Below are positions 24,882 through 33,756 of a DNA stretch of 57,708 nucleotides, one piece after another. Every line of letters starts with the position of its first letter. Position 1 is the first letter of the stretch. The DNA comes from Burkholderiales bacterium (GTDB taxonomy: Bacteria > Pseudomonadota > Gammaproteobacteria > Burkholderiales > Usitatibacteraceae). A program made the translations under genes and the position numbers. The notes beneath the pieces are model-generated. The model had not been told where the DNA came from. It searched no databases and worked only from the letters and a program-made list of their open reading frames with translations. Where the stretch lies: positions 1 through 57,708 of the forward strand of contig JAHCLE010000004.1 in the NCBI GenBank assembly GCA_026125445.1, in the 5' to 3' direction.

Positions 24882-26093
24882 ATGTCCTCCGTGCGCCCCT
24901 ACTGGTCCCTCGTGATCGCGGGCGCCGCGATCCTCGCCGTCACGATGGGGATCCGGCAGTCGCTGGGCCTCTTCGTCTCGCCCCTCAACACCGCCACCGG
25001 CCTGGGCATCGTCACGGTGAGCTTCGCGCTCGCCGTGGGACAGTTCGTCTGGGGCGCGGCGCAGCCCGTCTTCGGCATGATCGCCGACCGCGTGGGGCCG
25101 GTGCGCGTGATGATGGCAGGCGGCGTCCTGCTGGCCCTCGGCCTCGCGCTCACGCCCTTCATGGCTTCCTCGCTGGGCCTCGTCTTCTTCCTGGGCGTGG
25201 TGACCGCCGCGGGGGCCGGCGCCGGCAGCTTCTCGATCCTCATCGGCGCGGCCGCCAACCGCATCGCCCCCGAGCGCCGCGCCTTCGCCTCCGGCTTCAT
25301 CAACGCCGGAGGCTCCTTCGGCCAGTTCGTCTTCGCGCCCGTCTCGCAGGCCCTCATCGGGCTGGTCGGCTGGGTGGCGGCGCTGTGGACGCTCGCGTGC
25401 GCGGCGCTCGCCACGCTGCCCATGTCGCTCGCCTTCCGCGAGCGCCGAGAGGAGCCGGCGCACGGCCACACGGCGCCCGGCCTGACGATCGGCACGCAGG
25501 TCGCGCAGGCCTTCCGGGACCCCAGCTACTGGTGCCTGCATGCGGGCTTCTTCACCTGCGGCTTCCACATCGCCTTCCTCGTCACCCACCTGCCGGGCGA
25601 GGTCGGCCTTTGCGGACTGCCTCCCTCGGTGTCGGCGGCGTCGCTCGCGATCATCGGCATCGCCAACATCGCGGGCAGCCTCGGCGCCGGCTGGCTGGGC
25701 CAATCGCACCGCATGAAGTGGATCCTCTTCTGGATGTACGGCACGCGCGCGCTGGCCGTGGGGGCGTACCTGATGCTCCCGAAGACGGCGGAGACCTTCT
25801 ACGCCTTCGCCGCGGTGCTGGGCCTCACCTGGCTCGCCACGGTGCCGCCGACCGCGGGGCTCGTGGGCAAGCTCTTCGGCACGCGCTTCCTCGCCACCCT
25901 CTTCGGCCTGACGCTGCTCTCGCACCAGGTCGGCGGCTTCTTCGGCGCGTGGCTCGGGGGGCTGGCGATCCAGCGCACGGGCAGCTACGACTGGATGTGG
26001 TACGCCGACATGGCCCTCGCGGCGGCCGCGGCGGTGGTGAACATTCCGATCCGCGAGGCGCATCCGCGGCTTGCGGCCAAGGCCGCCGCGTAG
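24882..26093 (+). CDS. Major facilitator superfamily transporter
   Basis: About 403 residues with twelve predicted membrane helices in two halves. The MFS loop motif after helix 2 is GMIADRVGPVRVMM, and helix 5 carries Gly/Ala-rich FSILIGAAANRIAPERRAFASG. It resembles the oxalate/formate and monocarboxylate (OFA/MCT-like) branch; the substrate cannot be assigned. The ATG at 24882 (MSSVRPYWSL) is preferred over the GTG at 24861. A TAGTCT just upstream may be a -10 element giving a very short leader. Confidence 0.88.
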   Translation: MSSVRPYWSLVIAGAAILAVTMGIRQSLGLFVSPLNTATGLGIVTVSFALAVGQFVWGAAQPVFGMIADRVGPVRVMMAGGVLLALGLALTPFMASSLGLVFFLGVVTAAGAGAGSFSILIGAAANRIAPERRAFASGFINAGGSFGQFVFAPVSQALIGLVGWVAALWTLACAALATLPMSLAFRERREEPAHGHTAPGLTIGTQVAQAFRDPSYWCLHAGFFTCGFHIAFLVTHLPGEVGLCGLPPSVSAASLAIIGIANIAGSLGAGWLGQSHRMKWILFWMYGTRALAVGAYLMLPKTAETFYAFAAVLGLTWLATVPPTAGLVGKLFGTRFLATLFGLTLLSHQVGGFFGAWLGGLAIQRTGSYDWMWYADMALAAAAAVVNIPIREAHPRLAAKAAA

Positions 26094-26104
26094 GGAAACG
26101 CCGC

Positions 26105-26253
26105 TTTCAACACAGAGGACACAGAGGACGCCGAGGACTCAGAGGACAACTTGTTCGTTCAGTGGCCACGATGTCCCTTCAGGTTGGGGAGCATCCTGGA
26201 AATCCCGGTTTTCCTCTGAGTCCCCTGCGTCCTCTGTGTCCTCGGTGTTGAAA
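26105..26253. repeat. 149-bp fold-back element
   Basis: Arms at 26105-26146 and 26212-26253 are inverted repeats with 39 of 42 positions paired, starting TTTCAACAC and built from the CACAGAGGAC motif. The 65-base centre has no reading frame of interest. It resembles a non-autonomous, MITE-like intergenic repeat; no target duplication is evident. Confidence 0.75.
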
Positions 26254-26359
26254 TCTCCCCTGTCCTCGTGCGACACCGCCCACCCCGAGTGACATACCGT
26301 AACAGGGCACATGCGCCGGCGCATTGCGCAGCGCGGCCCCGGCGCGGCACACTTTCCCC

Positions 26360-26785
26360 ATGAGGATCGCCATCGCATCGACGCTCGCCGCGCTGGCCTT
26401 GCAGGTGTCCCCCGCCGCGTGGGCGCATTGCACCTGGGAATGGCTCTGCAACGGCGAGGGAGTGTGCAAGCAGATGCCGGTGTGCGACAGCGTCTACGAG
26501 GTGCCGCCCCCGCGCCCGGAGATGAAGCCGCCGGACATGCCGCCCCTGTCCATGCGCCCCTCGCGCGCCAACACCGTCGGCGGAAACTCCCGGGCGGACC
26601 TTCGCTGCGAGCACATCATGCGGCAGACGAAGGCCGGCCGCTGGTCGTGGAACGAGGCCTGCTTCTGCGTGGACAGGACGAAGAACCCGGACCCTTCCGA
26701 TCCCTTCGCGAACATCGTGCGTTGCGACGAACGGCGCGGGGAGCCGCCGGCCCCCGCCGCCCAGGCCGAGACGCCGGCGCGCTGA
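26360..26785 (+). CDS. Small exported Cys-rich protein, unknown
   Basis: A 141-residue protein with a Sec signal (MRIAIASTLAALALQVSPAAWA). The mature part has several cysteines (HCTWEWLCNGEGVCKQMPVC, and RCEHIM, ACFCVD, VRCDE further on) and a Pro-rich centre, suggesting a disulfide-stabilised periplasmic protein. No family recognised. The start at 26360 was chosen because it begins the signal peptide. It is convergent with the KTSC gene 6 bases away. Confidence 0.65.
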   Translation: MRIAIASTLAALALQVSPAAWAHCTWEWLCNGEGVCKQMPVCDSVYEVPPPRPEMKPPDMPPLSMRPSRANTVGGNSRADLRCEHIMRQTKAGRWSWNEACFCVDRTKNPDPSDPFANIVRCDERRGEPPAPAAQAETPAR

Positions 26786-26791
26786 AGCGCC

Positions 26792-27046
26792 CTACTTGAA
26801 GACGTCGTCGGGCTTGAGCCCGCCCGCCTGCGGCGTGGAGATGCGCCGGCGGCTGTATTCCTCGTCCTCGATCGACTCGCGGTAGTAGCTGGCCGGCGAC
26901 GGCGAGCTCATGAGGCGGCGGAAGATCTCCGGGGCGACGCCGGAGTATTCCCAGGTTCCCGCGGTGGTTTCCACCACGAGCTTGCGGCTTCGCTCGTCGT
27001 AGCCCGCGGCCTTGAGTCCGGTGGCGTTCAGGCGCTTCATCTCCAT
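26792..27046 (-). CDS. KTSC-domain protein
   Basis: An 84-residue protein matching the KTSC domain, a small RNA-binding-like domain named after bacterial lysyl-tRNA-synthetase-linked and stand-alone proteins. GLKAAGYDERSRKLVVETT, then WEYSGVAPEIFRRLMSSPSP and SYYRESI. Stand-alone copies are common in proteobacteria, with unknown function. Either Met of MEMKR could be the start. Confidence 0.75.
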   Translation of the reverse strand: MEMKRLNATGLKAAGYDERSRKLVVETTAGTWEYSGVAPEIFRRLMSSPSPASYYRESIEDEEYSRRRISTPQAGGLKPDDVFK

Positions 27047-27071
27047 CGCGGCTCCTCGCTTTCCGCCGCCA

Positions 27072-27674
27072 TTATCCGCCAGATGGCGGCGTTTCCGCGG
27101 CGGGCTCCTGGCGCACCGCCTCCACCTGGATGTCCAGCCTCACCTCGTCGCCCACGAGCCGGGCGAAGGCGTCCATGCCGAACTCCGAGCGCTTGATGGT
27201 CGCCACCGCGTCCGCCCCACAGGTGAGCCGCACGAGGAAGGGCAGGCGCGTGCAGCCGAAGCGCGCGATCTCCAGCACGACCGGGCGCGTGCGCCCGGCG
27301 AGCGTCAGTTCCCCCGCGGCCCGCCGCGGGACCCCGTTCTCGAACTCGACCGAGCGCGAGCGGAAGGCGATCTCGGGGAAGCGCGGCGCGTTCAGGAAGT
27401 CCTCGTCGCGCACGACGGCGTCGAGGGCCGGGTTGCCGGTGGTCACCGAGCCCGCCTCGATCGCGATGTCGATGGCGCCGGTGCCGGCCTCGCGGTCGAG
27501 CACGATTCGCCCCGTCGTGCGCTCGAAGCGGCCGCGCTGCGTGGAGATGCCCAGGTGGCTCACCGCGAACTGCGGGAAGGTGTGCCCGCGCTCGAGGACG
27601 AATTCCTCGGGCGCAGCGAGCGCGGGAGCCGCGGCGAGGGCCGCAAGCAGGGCGAGCAATCGCCCGGCGCTCAC
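27072..27674 (-). CDS. YceI-family periplasmic protein
   Basis: A 200-residue protein starting at GTG 27674, which overlaps the msrA stop (GTGA). Sec signal 1-20, then a YceI lipocalin-like barrel: HTFPQFAVSHLGISTQRGRF near the N-terminus, GELTLAGRTRPVVLE and KRSEFGMDAF. YceI proteins bind isoprenoid-type lipids in the periplasm. Translational coupling to a periplasmic methionine sulfoxide reductase suggests a shared role in oxidative damage of the envelope. Confidence 0.9.
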   Translation of the reverse strand: MSAGRLLALLAALAAAPALAAPEEFVLERGHTFPQFAVSHLGISTQRGRFERTTGRIVLDREAGTGAIDIAIEAGSVTTGNPALDAVVRDEDFLNAPRFPEIAFRSRSVEFENGVPRRAAGELTLAGRTRPVVLEIARFGCTRLPFLVRLTCGADAVATIKRSEFGMDAFARLVGDEVRLDIQVEAVRQEPAAETPPSGG

Positions 27675-28273
27675 TTGCCCGCCTTGTCGCCCCACAGCTC
27701 GCGAAGGCGCGCGTCGCGCCCGCAGCCGTTGCGGTAGAACTTGTAGCGCACCGGGTTCTTCAGGTAGTAGTCCTGGTGGTAGTCCTCGGCGGGATGGAAC
27801 GTGCCCGCCATCTCGATCGGCGTGACGATCGGCGCCTTGAAGGGCTTCGTCTTCTCGAGGGCGGCCTTCGAGGCCTCCGCCGCCTTCCGCTGCGCCTCCG
27901 AGTGATAGAAGATCCCCGTGCGGTACTGCGTGCCGGAATCGCAGAACTGGCGGTCGCGCACGGTGGGGTCGATGTTCACCCAGAACACCTCGAGGAGCTT
28001 CTCGTAGCTCACCCTGGCGGGGTCGTAGACCACCTGGATCGCCTCGGCGTGGCCGGTGGAGCCCGAGGAGACCTGCTCGTAGGTCGGGTTGGCCGTGCGC
28101 CCGCCGATGTAGCCCGAGGTGGTGGAGATCACGCCGGGAATCGCGTCGTAGGGCGGCTCCATGCACCAGAAGCAGCCGCCGGCGAAGGTGGCCTTCTCGG
28201 TGGCGGCGTGGGCGGGAGCGGCGGCCGGCAGGGCCAGCGCGGCGACGAACAGAAGGGGCAAGAGCGGGCGCAT
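27671..28273 (-). CDS. msrA: Periplasmic peptide-methionine (S)-S-oxide reductase
   Basis: A 200-residue MsrA with a Sec signal (about 1-23), so it is exported. The active site is GCFWCMEPP (Cys34 catalytic), with YDAIPGVISTTSGYIGG, GHAEAIQVVYDP, FHPAEDYHQDYY and a C-terminal GCGRD cysteine for resolving. It repairs oxidised methionine in envelope proteins. First gene of the msrA-yceI pair. Confidence 0.93.
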   Translation of the reverse strand: MRPLLPLLFVAALALPAAAPAHAATEKATFAGGCFWCMEPPYDAIPGVISTTSGYIGGRTANPTYEQVSSGSTGHAEAIQVVYDPARVSYEKLLEVFWVNIDPTVRDRQFCDSGTQYRTGIFYHSEAQRKAAEASKAALEKTKPFKAPIVTPIEMAGTFHPAEDYHQDYYLKNPVRYKFYRNGCGRDARLRELWGDKAGK

Positions 28274-28292
28274 CGGTTCCTCCGGAGTCGGG

Positions 28293-29231
28293 TCACGCCG
28301 TTCGACCGGCCGGGCGCCCGGGAATTCCCGGCTCCCGGTCCCACAACCAGGCCGCGCCGCGCACGCCCCCCGAGTCGCCGTGAACCGGGGGCGCGAGGCG
28401 CGTTCGCACCTCGTCGGAGAAGACGTGCGGCCGCCACAGCAGGGGCACGCGCCCGTAGAGCCGCGCGAGCTTCGAGAGCCCGCCGCCCAGCACGATGACG
28501 TCTGGATCGACGATGTTCACCACGACGGCGAGCGAGCGAGCGAGCCTTTCCTCGTAGCGCGCGAGCGTGGCCTCGCACGCGGCGTCTCCCGCCGCGGCGC
28601 CGCTCGCGATGGCGGCCGCGTCGATCCGCGCCCCGGTGGCTCGCTCGTGGTCGGCGGCCAGGCCCGGCCCCGACAGGAAGGTCTCGACGCAGCCGGAGCG
28701 CCCGCAATAACAGCGGGGAAGCGGCAGGGGCTCGTCGCCCGCCAGCGGCATCGGGTTGTGCCCCCACTCCCCCGCGATCGCGTTGGCGCCTTCGAGCACC
28801 CGGCCGCCCACCACGAGGCCGCCGCCCACCCCGGTGCCCAGGATCACGCCGAACACGCACGCCGCTCCGCGCCCCGCGCCGTCCACGGCCTCCGAGAGCG
28901 CGAAGCAGTTGGCGTCGTTGGCGAGCCTCACCTCGCGGCCCAGGCGCGCCTGCAGGTCCTCGCGGAAGGGCCTGCCGATGAGGCAGGTGGAGTTGGCGTT
29001 CTTCACCAGCCCCGTGGCGAGCGAGAGGGCGCCGGGCATCGCCACGCCGACCGTGCAGCGCGCGCCGCGCTCGCGCTCGGCATCGCCCACGAGGGCCTCG
29101 ATTGCGGCGAGCGTGGCCGCGTAGTCGCCCGCCGGCGTGTCGACGCGCCGGCGCAGGCGCTCCGCGCCGCCTTCGTCGAGGACCGCGATCTCGATCTTGG
29201 TGCCGCCGAGGTCGATGCCGATGCGCTCCAT
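28293..29231 (-). CDS. mak: ROK-family sugar kinase (fructokinase Mak-like)
   Basis: A 312-residue ROK kinase. ATP site IGIDLGGTKIEIAVL at the start, RLANDANCFALSEAVDGAG with the catalytic Asp, the GTGVGGG loop, GEWGHNPMP, and the zinc motif CYCGRSGCVET. The order and wording are close to E. coli Mak, which phosphorylates fructose, but N-acetylglucosamine or glucose kinases share the fold. TATAGT about 20 bases before the ATG is a likely -10 box, and TTTCACCTGAAAC upstream may be an operator. Confidence 0.85.
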   Translation of the reverse strand: MERIGIDLGGTKIEIAVLDEGGAERLRRRVDTPAGDYAATLAAIEALVGDAERERGARCTVGVAMPGALSLATGLVKNANSTCLIGRPFREDLQARLGREVRLANDANCFALSEAVDGAGRGAACVFGVILGTGVGGGLVVGGRVLEGANAIAGEWGHNPMPLAGDEPLPLPRCYCGRSGCVETFLSGPGLAADHERATGARIDAAAIASGAAAGDAACEATLARYEERLARSLAVVVNIVDPDVIVLGGGLSKLARLYGRVPLLWRPHVFSDEVRTRLAPPVHGDSGGVRGAAWLWDREPGIPGRPAGRTA

Positions 29232-29389
29232 GGGTGGCCCGACTATAGCCCAATGTTTCAGGTGAAATCCGCGTCCGTTGCAGCTGAAACCATCGCTGTG
29301 AAGCGCGTCACACCCCGCCCGGGGGCGCGCGCCCGATAGTGGGGTCACAAGCAGTGAACTACCCCGCAAGCGCGCACTTCAGGCGTCGT

Positions 29390-29426
29390 CCCGGGCCGGG
29401 CCCCCGGCCCGGGCGCGCCGATTTTT
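29390..29426 (+). terminator. GC hairpin plus T run in the leader of the GGDEF-EAL gene
   Basis: CCCGGGCCGGG (29390-29400) is mirrored by CCCGGCCCGGG (29403-29413), followed after seven bases by ATTTTT. It is terminator-like and only about 20 bases before the start codon at 29447, so it would act as an attenuator if transcription begins upstream. The gap between stem and T run makes this uncertain. Confidence 0.35.
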
Positions 29427-29446
29427 CCGAGGATTGCAGCACGCCG

Positions 29447-32335
29447 ATGATTCCGCCGCTTCGCGCCCTCGCCTCGATCTCGCTCCGCGCGAAGCTGGTG
29501 GCCCTCCTCCTCTTCCTGGAGGCCACGGGGCTCGCCGCCCTCGTCTGGCAGGGCCACCTCACCCACATCGGGCGCGCCGAATCGGAATTCCAGTCCTCCC
29601 TCGGGCAGATCCGGCCGCTCGTGAACGCGGCGCTCGCCCCGGCGCTCGCCGGCGACGACGCGCTGCAGATCGCCCAGGTGATCGACGCCGTGCGCGCCGC
29701 GCGGGGCATGTCCTACCTCGTGGCGAAGGACGAGCAGGGCCGCATCGTGGCCGCCGAAGGCTGGAACGTCGGCCACCCGCTGCCGCCGCTCGACGCCACG
29801 CTCGAGAGCGCGCTGGCCGACGGACGGTTCGACGCCGTCATTCCCCTCACGCTGGGCCAGCGCGCGGTGGGCACGGCCTTCGTGGGCATCTCGACCGCGC
29901 CCTGGCACGAAGCCATCGTCCGCCAGCGCGACGACGCGGTCTTCAAGGCCACCAGCGCCTTCTTCATGTCGCTGCTGCTCTTCCTCGTGGTGGTGAACCC
30001 GCTGGCCCGGCGCCTGGCGAGGCTGCGCGAAGCCTCGGAGCGCATCTCGGCCGGCCACTACGAGATCCGCATCCACGAGGAGGACACGGACGACGTGGGC
30101 ATGCTCGCGCGCTCCTTCAACGCCATGGCGGGCCAGGTCCAGGCCCGAATGGCCGAGCTGGTGGAAAGCCGCCAGCGCTTCCACAACATCGCCGACTTCA
30201 CCTACGACGTCGAGCTCTGGTTCGGCCCCACCGGGCGCCTGCTGTGGATCAACAAGTCGGTCGAGCGGCTCACCGGCTTCACTCCCGAGGAATGCCTCGC
30301 CGACCGCGAGTTCCCCTTCTCCCGCATCCATCCCGACGACCGCGAGGCCGCCTACGAGCGCTCGATCGCCGCGCTCGCCGCGAGGTCCACCGGTTCCGAC
30401 TTCGAGTTCCGGGTGGTGAAGAAGGACGGCACGGCCGAGTGGGTGACGAACTCCTGGCAGCCCATCTACGGCACCGACGGGGAGTTCCTCGGCCTGCGGG
30501 CGAGCCTGAACTCGATCCAGGCGCTCAAGGACACCGAGCTGAGCCTGCGAAGCACGCTCGCCCGCCTCGAGGAGGCGGGAGATCTCCAGTCGCGCACCGC
30601 CGAGAGCCTGCGCGCGGAGCGCTCGCGCCTGCTGTCGCTGCTTTCCGCGATGAGCTTCGGGGTGGTCTTCGTCGACACCTCGAGCCGCATCATCTACTCC
30701 AACCCGGCCTTCGCCGACGTGTGGTCGATCCCGCGCGACGAGTCCCTCCTGGGACTGAACCTCTTCGACGCGCTCGAGCTCGCCGAGGACGTGGTGGCCG
30801 ACCTGGGCGCCTTCAGCACCCGGCTGCCGGAGCTGGTCGCGAGCCGCCACGTCTCGCCGGCCGAGGAGCTCAAGCTCGCCTCGGGACGGATCCTGCGCCT
30901 GCGGGTGTGCCCGGTGCAGGACGAGGGCGGCGCGAGCCTGGGCGCCGTCCTCATCCACGAGGACATCACCCTCGCGCGCGAGAGCGAGTCGCAGCTCGCC
31001 TTCCTCGCCGAGCGCGACCCGCTCACGGGGCTCTACAACCGCCGCCGGTTCGAGCGCGAGCTCGGCGAGCGCATGGAGAACGCCGGCCGCGGCAAGCAGC
31101 GCATGGCGCTGCTCCTCTTCGACCTCGACGAGTTCAAGAGCGTGAACGACCTCTTCGGCCACCGCATGGGCGACGCGGTGCTCCTTCAGGTGGCCGGCGA
31201 GATCCGCTCGCAGCTGCGGCGCAACGAGTTCCTCGCGCGCATCGGCGGCGACGAGTTCGCCCTCCTCGTGGGCGACATCGGCGACGAGCAGCTGAAGGCG
31301 CTCGCCGACCGCCTCATGGCCGTGGTGGGCGCCATGAGCTTCAACCTCGGCGAGGTGCGGCTCTCCCTCACCTCGAGCCTGGGCATCGCCACCTTCCCCG
31401 GCCACGCCGGCACGCCGCAGGAGCTCATCGCGCACGCCGACGCCGCCATGTACCAGGCCAAGGACGCGGGCAAGAACACCTGGCGCCTGTACCGTCCCGA
31501 CCACTCGGCCACCCTGCGCCAGCGCTCGCTCGTCACCTGGAACGACCGCATCCGCAACGCGCTGAGGAACGAGGGGTTCGAGGTGCACCTGCAGGGCATC
31601 TTCGACGTCGCCACCCGCAAGCGCCGCCACAACGAGTCCCTCATCCGCATGAAGGACGGCGACGGCAAGCTCCTGCCCCCCGGCGCCTTCATCGGCTACG
31701 CCGAGAAGTCCAACCTCATCATCGACCTCGACCGCTGGGTGCTCGCGCACGCGATCGAGCTGCTGGCCGCCGACCCCGCCCTCGAGCCCGTGGCGGTCAA
31801 CATCTCCGGGCGCTCCATCGACGAGCCCGGCATGCCCGACTTCATCCGCTCGCAGCTCTCCGCGCGCGGCGTGGCGCCGGGACGGCTGTACGTGGAGGTC
31901 ACGGAGACGGCGGCCATCCGCGACATGCGCGACGCGCAGCGCTTCATCCTCGCCCTGCACGACACCGGCTGCAAGGTGTGCCTGGACGACTTCGGCGCCG
32001 GCTTCTCCACCTTCGCCTACATCAAGCAGCTGCCGGTGGACATCATCAAGATCGACGGCCTGTTCGTGCGGAACCTCGCGCGCGAGCGCGACAACCAGGT
32101 CTTCGTGCGCGCCATGCTCGACATCGCGCGCGGCTTCGGCAAGCAGGTGGTGGCCGAGGCCGTCGAGGACGAGCACACCCTCGACATCCTGCGCGGCTAC
32201 GGGGTGGACATGGCCCAGGGCTGGGTCTTCGAGCAGCCCTTCCCCGTCGCCCGGCCGCGCAGCGCCTCCCCGGTGGATACCGCGACCTTCGCGCCGCGCC
32301 CCGAGTTCGTCGAGCGCCGCCGCATCCCGCGCTGA
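29447..32335 (+). CDS. Membrane PAS-GGDEF-EAL cyclic-di-GMP protein
   Basis: A 962-residue sensor: TM at about 15-35, periplasmic domain, TM at about 170-186, HAMP (187-240), two PAS domains (about 243-365 and 395-510), GGDEF (about 520-685) and EAL (about 695-935). The GGDEF signature is intact (600-604), but the inhibitory I-site reads RRNE instead of RxxD. The EAL signature reads ESL (730-732); NIS, EVTE, DDFG (847-850), KID and QGW are kept, so phosphodiesterase activity is plausible. It may make or break c-di-GMP in response to a periplasmic signal. Confidence 0.93.
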   Translation: MIPPLRALASISLRAKLVALLLFLEATGLAALVWQGHLTHIGRAESEFQSSLGQIRPLVNAALAPALAGDDALQIAQVIDAVRAARGMSYLVAKDEQGRIVAAEGWNVGHPLPPLDATLESALADGRFDAVIPLTLGQRAVGTAFVGISTAPWHEAIVRQRDDAVFKATSAFFMSLLLFLVVVNPLARRLARLREASERISAGHYEIRIHEEDTDDVGMLARSFNAMAGQVQARMAELVESRQRFHNIADFTYDVELWFGPTGRLLWINKSVERLTGFTPEECLADREFPFSRIHPDDREAAYERSIAALAARSTGSDFEFRVVKKDGTAEWVTNSWQPIYGTDGEFLGLRASLNSIQALKDTELSLRSTLARLEEAGDLQSRTAESLRAERSRLLSLLSAMSFGVVFVDTSSRIIYSNPAFADVWSIPRDESLLGLNLFDALELAEDVVADLGAFSTRLPELVASRHVSPAEELKLASGRILRLRVCPVQDEGGASLGAVLIHEDITLARESESQLAFLAERDPLTGLYNRRRFERELGERMENAGRGKQRMALLLFDLDEFKSVNDLFGHRMGDAVLLQVAGEIRSQLRRNEFLARIGGDEFALLVGDIGDEQLKALADRLMAVVGAMSFNLGEVRLSLTSSLGIATFPGHAGTPQELIAHADAAMYQAKDAGKNTWRLYRPDHSATLRQRSLVTWNDRIRNALRNEGFEVHLQGIFDVATRKRRHNESLIRMKDGDGKLLPPGAFIGYAEKSNLIIDLDRWVLAHAIELLAADPALEPVAVNISGRSIDEPGMPDFIRSQLSARGVAPGRLYVEVTETAAIRDMRDAQRFILALHDTGCKVCLDDFGAGFSTFAYIKQLPVDIIKIDGLFVRNLARERDNQVFVRAMLDIARGFGKQVVAEAVEDEHTLDILRGYGVDMAQGWVFEQPFPVARPRSASPVDTATFAPRPEFVERRRIPR

Positions 32336-32382
32336 CCCGAACCCGGATCGCTTCCTTCCGGCCCTGGCCCGGCGCGGCCAGG

Positions 32383-32446
32383 GTATACGCAGAGCGCATA
32401 TTCAATTCCAAGCCGATTGGAATTATCATGCACACACTGCGTATAC
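32383..32446. promoter_or_regulatory. Nested inverted repeats upstream of HTH-ATCase
   Basis: GTATACGCAG at 32383-32392 is mirrored exactly by CTGCGTATAC at 32437-32446. Inside, AATTCCA (32404-32410) is mirrored by TGGAATT (32418-32424), with GCAT/ATGC partly paired between. The block is AT-rich compared with its surroundings and ends 12 bases before the start codon. It looks like a pair of operators or an RNA structure; the HTH domain of the downstream protein is an obvious candidate binder. Confidence 0.6.
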
Positions 32447-32458
32447 GAGAGGACGGCC

Positions 32459-33727
32459 ATGAAAGACCAGCAATCCACCCTGCGGGAAACCATGAAGCGC
32501 CAGGGCCTCACCCGCGACGCCTTCGCCGAGCGCCTGGGGGTCTCCCGCCGCGCCCTCGATTCCTGGCTGCTGCCGGCCACCTCCGGCGAGTTCCGCCGCA
32601 TGCCCGGCGTGGTGGCCAAGCTCGTGGGCGGGATGCCGGCGGCGCCGGAGGCGCGGGCCGCCGGAGAGCTGCGGCTGCGCTTCACCCGCAAGGGCAAGCC
32701 GCACCTGCTCTCGGTGGACCAGTTCGACCGCGACACGGTGGAGGAGCTGCTGCGGGTGGCCGAGGCGATGGAGCCCATCGCGCGCCGGCGCAAGGTGACG
32801 CGCGTGCTGGAAGGCGCGGTGCTCGCCAACCTCTTCTTCGAGCCCAGCACGCGCACGCGCGTGAGCTTCGGGGCCGCCTTCTGCCGCCTGGGCGGCTCGG
32901 TGTGCGACACCACCGGCTTCACCTTCTCCTCGATGGTGAAGGGCGAGTCGATCGCCGACACGAGCCGCGTGGTGAGCGGCTACGTGGACGCGATCGTGGT
33001 CCGCCACCCCGACAAGGGATCGGTGGCCGAGTTCGCGCGCCACACGCACCTGCCGGTCATCAACGGGGGCGACGGCACCGGCGAGCACCCCACGCAGGCG
33101 CTCCTCGACCTCTACACGATCCGCCGCGAATTCGAGCGCCTGGGCAAGACGATCGACGGCGCCACGGTGGCGATGGTGGGCGACCTGCGGCACGGGCGCA
33201 CCGTGCACTCGCTCATCCGGCTGCTCTCGCTCTTCAAGCGCATCCACTTCCGCCTGGTGGCGCCGCGCTCCCTGGAGATGCCGCCGGAACTCGTCGCGGC
33301 CGCCAACGCCGCGGGCCACAAGGTCGTGCAGGTCGCCACCCTGGCCGAGGGGCTTCGCGACGTCGACGTGCTCTACGCCACGCGCATCCAGAAGGAGCGC
33401 ATGTCGGGCGAGGCCCTGGAGGCCTATCCCGCCGACTTCCGCATCGACCGCAGGGTGCTCGGCTCGCTGTGCCGCCCGGACACGGTGGTGATGCACCCGC
33501 TTCCCCGCGACGGCACGCCGGGCGCCAACGACCTCTCCACCGACCTGGACGCCGACCCGCGGCTGGCGATCTTCCGGCAGACGGACAACGGCATCCCGGT
33601 GCGCATGGCCATCTTCGCGGTGCTGCTGGGGGTGGAGCACCTGGTGGCTCGCGACCTGCGCGACGCGCCGTGGATCGCGCCCGCCCGCCTGGGCCCCGGC
33701 GACGCGCCCTTCCACCGCCTCGCCTGA
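32459..33727 (+). CDS. pyrB: Aspartate carbamoyltransferase with N-terminal HTH domain
   Basis: A 422-residue fusion. Residues about 5-55 form an XRE-like helix-turn-helix (GLTRDAFAERLGVSRRALDS). The rest is a full ATCase catalytic chain: STRTR at 130-134, the 80s-loop Ser-Lys region MVKGES, HPTQ 210-213, the aspartate loop ATRIQKER and HPLPR 346-350. It joins carbamoyl phosphate to aspartate in pyrimidine synthesis. ATG 32459 has GAGAGGA in front. No pyrC or pyrI is adjacent. The HTH may allow DNA binding; the family itself does not need it. Confidence 0.9.
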   Translation: MKDQQSTLRETMKRQGLTRDAFAERLGVSRRALDSWLLPATSGEFRRMPGVVAKLVGGMPAAPEARAAGELRLRFTRKGKPHLLSVDQFDRDTVEELLRVAEAMEPIARRRKVTRVLEGAVLANLFFEPSTRTRVSFGAAFCRLGGSVCDTTGFTFSSMVKGESIADTSRVVSGYVDAIVVRHPDKGSVAEFARHTHLPVINGGDGTGEHPTQALLDLYTIRREFERLGKTIDGATVAMVGDLRHGRTVHSLIRLLSLFKRIHFRLVAPRSLEMPPELVAAANAAGHKVVQVATLAEGLRDVDVLYATRIQKERMSGEALEAYPADFRIDRRVLGSLCRPDTVVMHPLPRDGTPGANDLSTDLDADPRLAIFRQTDNGIPVRMAIFAVLLGVEHLVARDLRDAPWIAPARLGPGDAPFHRLA

Positions 33728-33731
33728 ATGC

Positions 33732-33756
33732 GGGGACGGGTCCCGTACCCGTCCCC
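33732..33756. terminator. Hairpin between convergent genes
   Basis: GGGGACGGGT, loop CCCGT, ACCCGTCCCC, placed between the ATCase stop (33727) and the stop of the leftward DUF454 gene (33756), which it overlaps. There is no real T run, so it may be a bidirectional pause hairpin or a short REP-like repeat. Confidence 0.5.
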
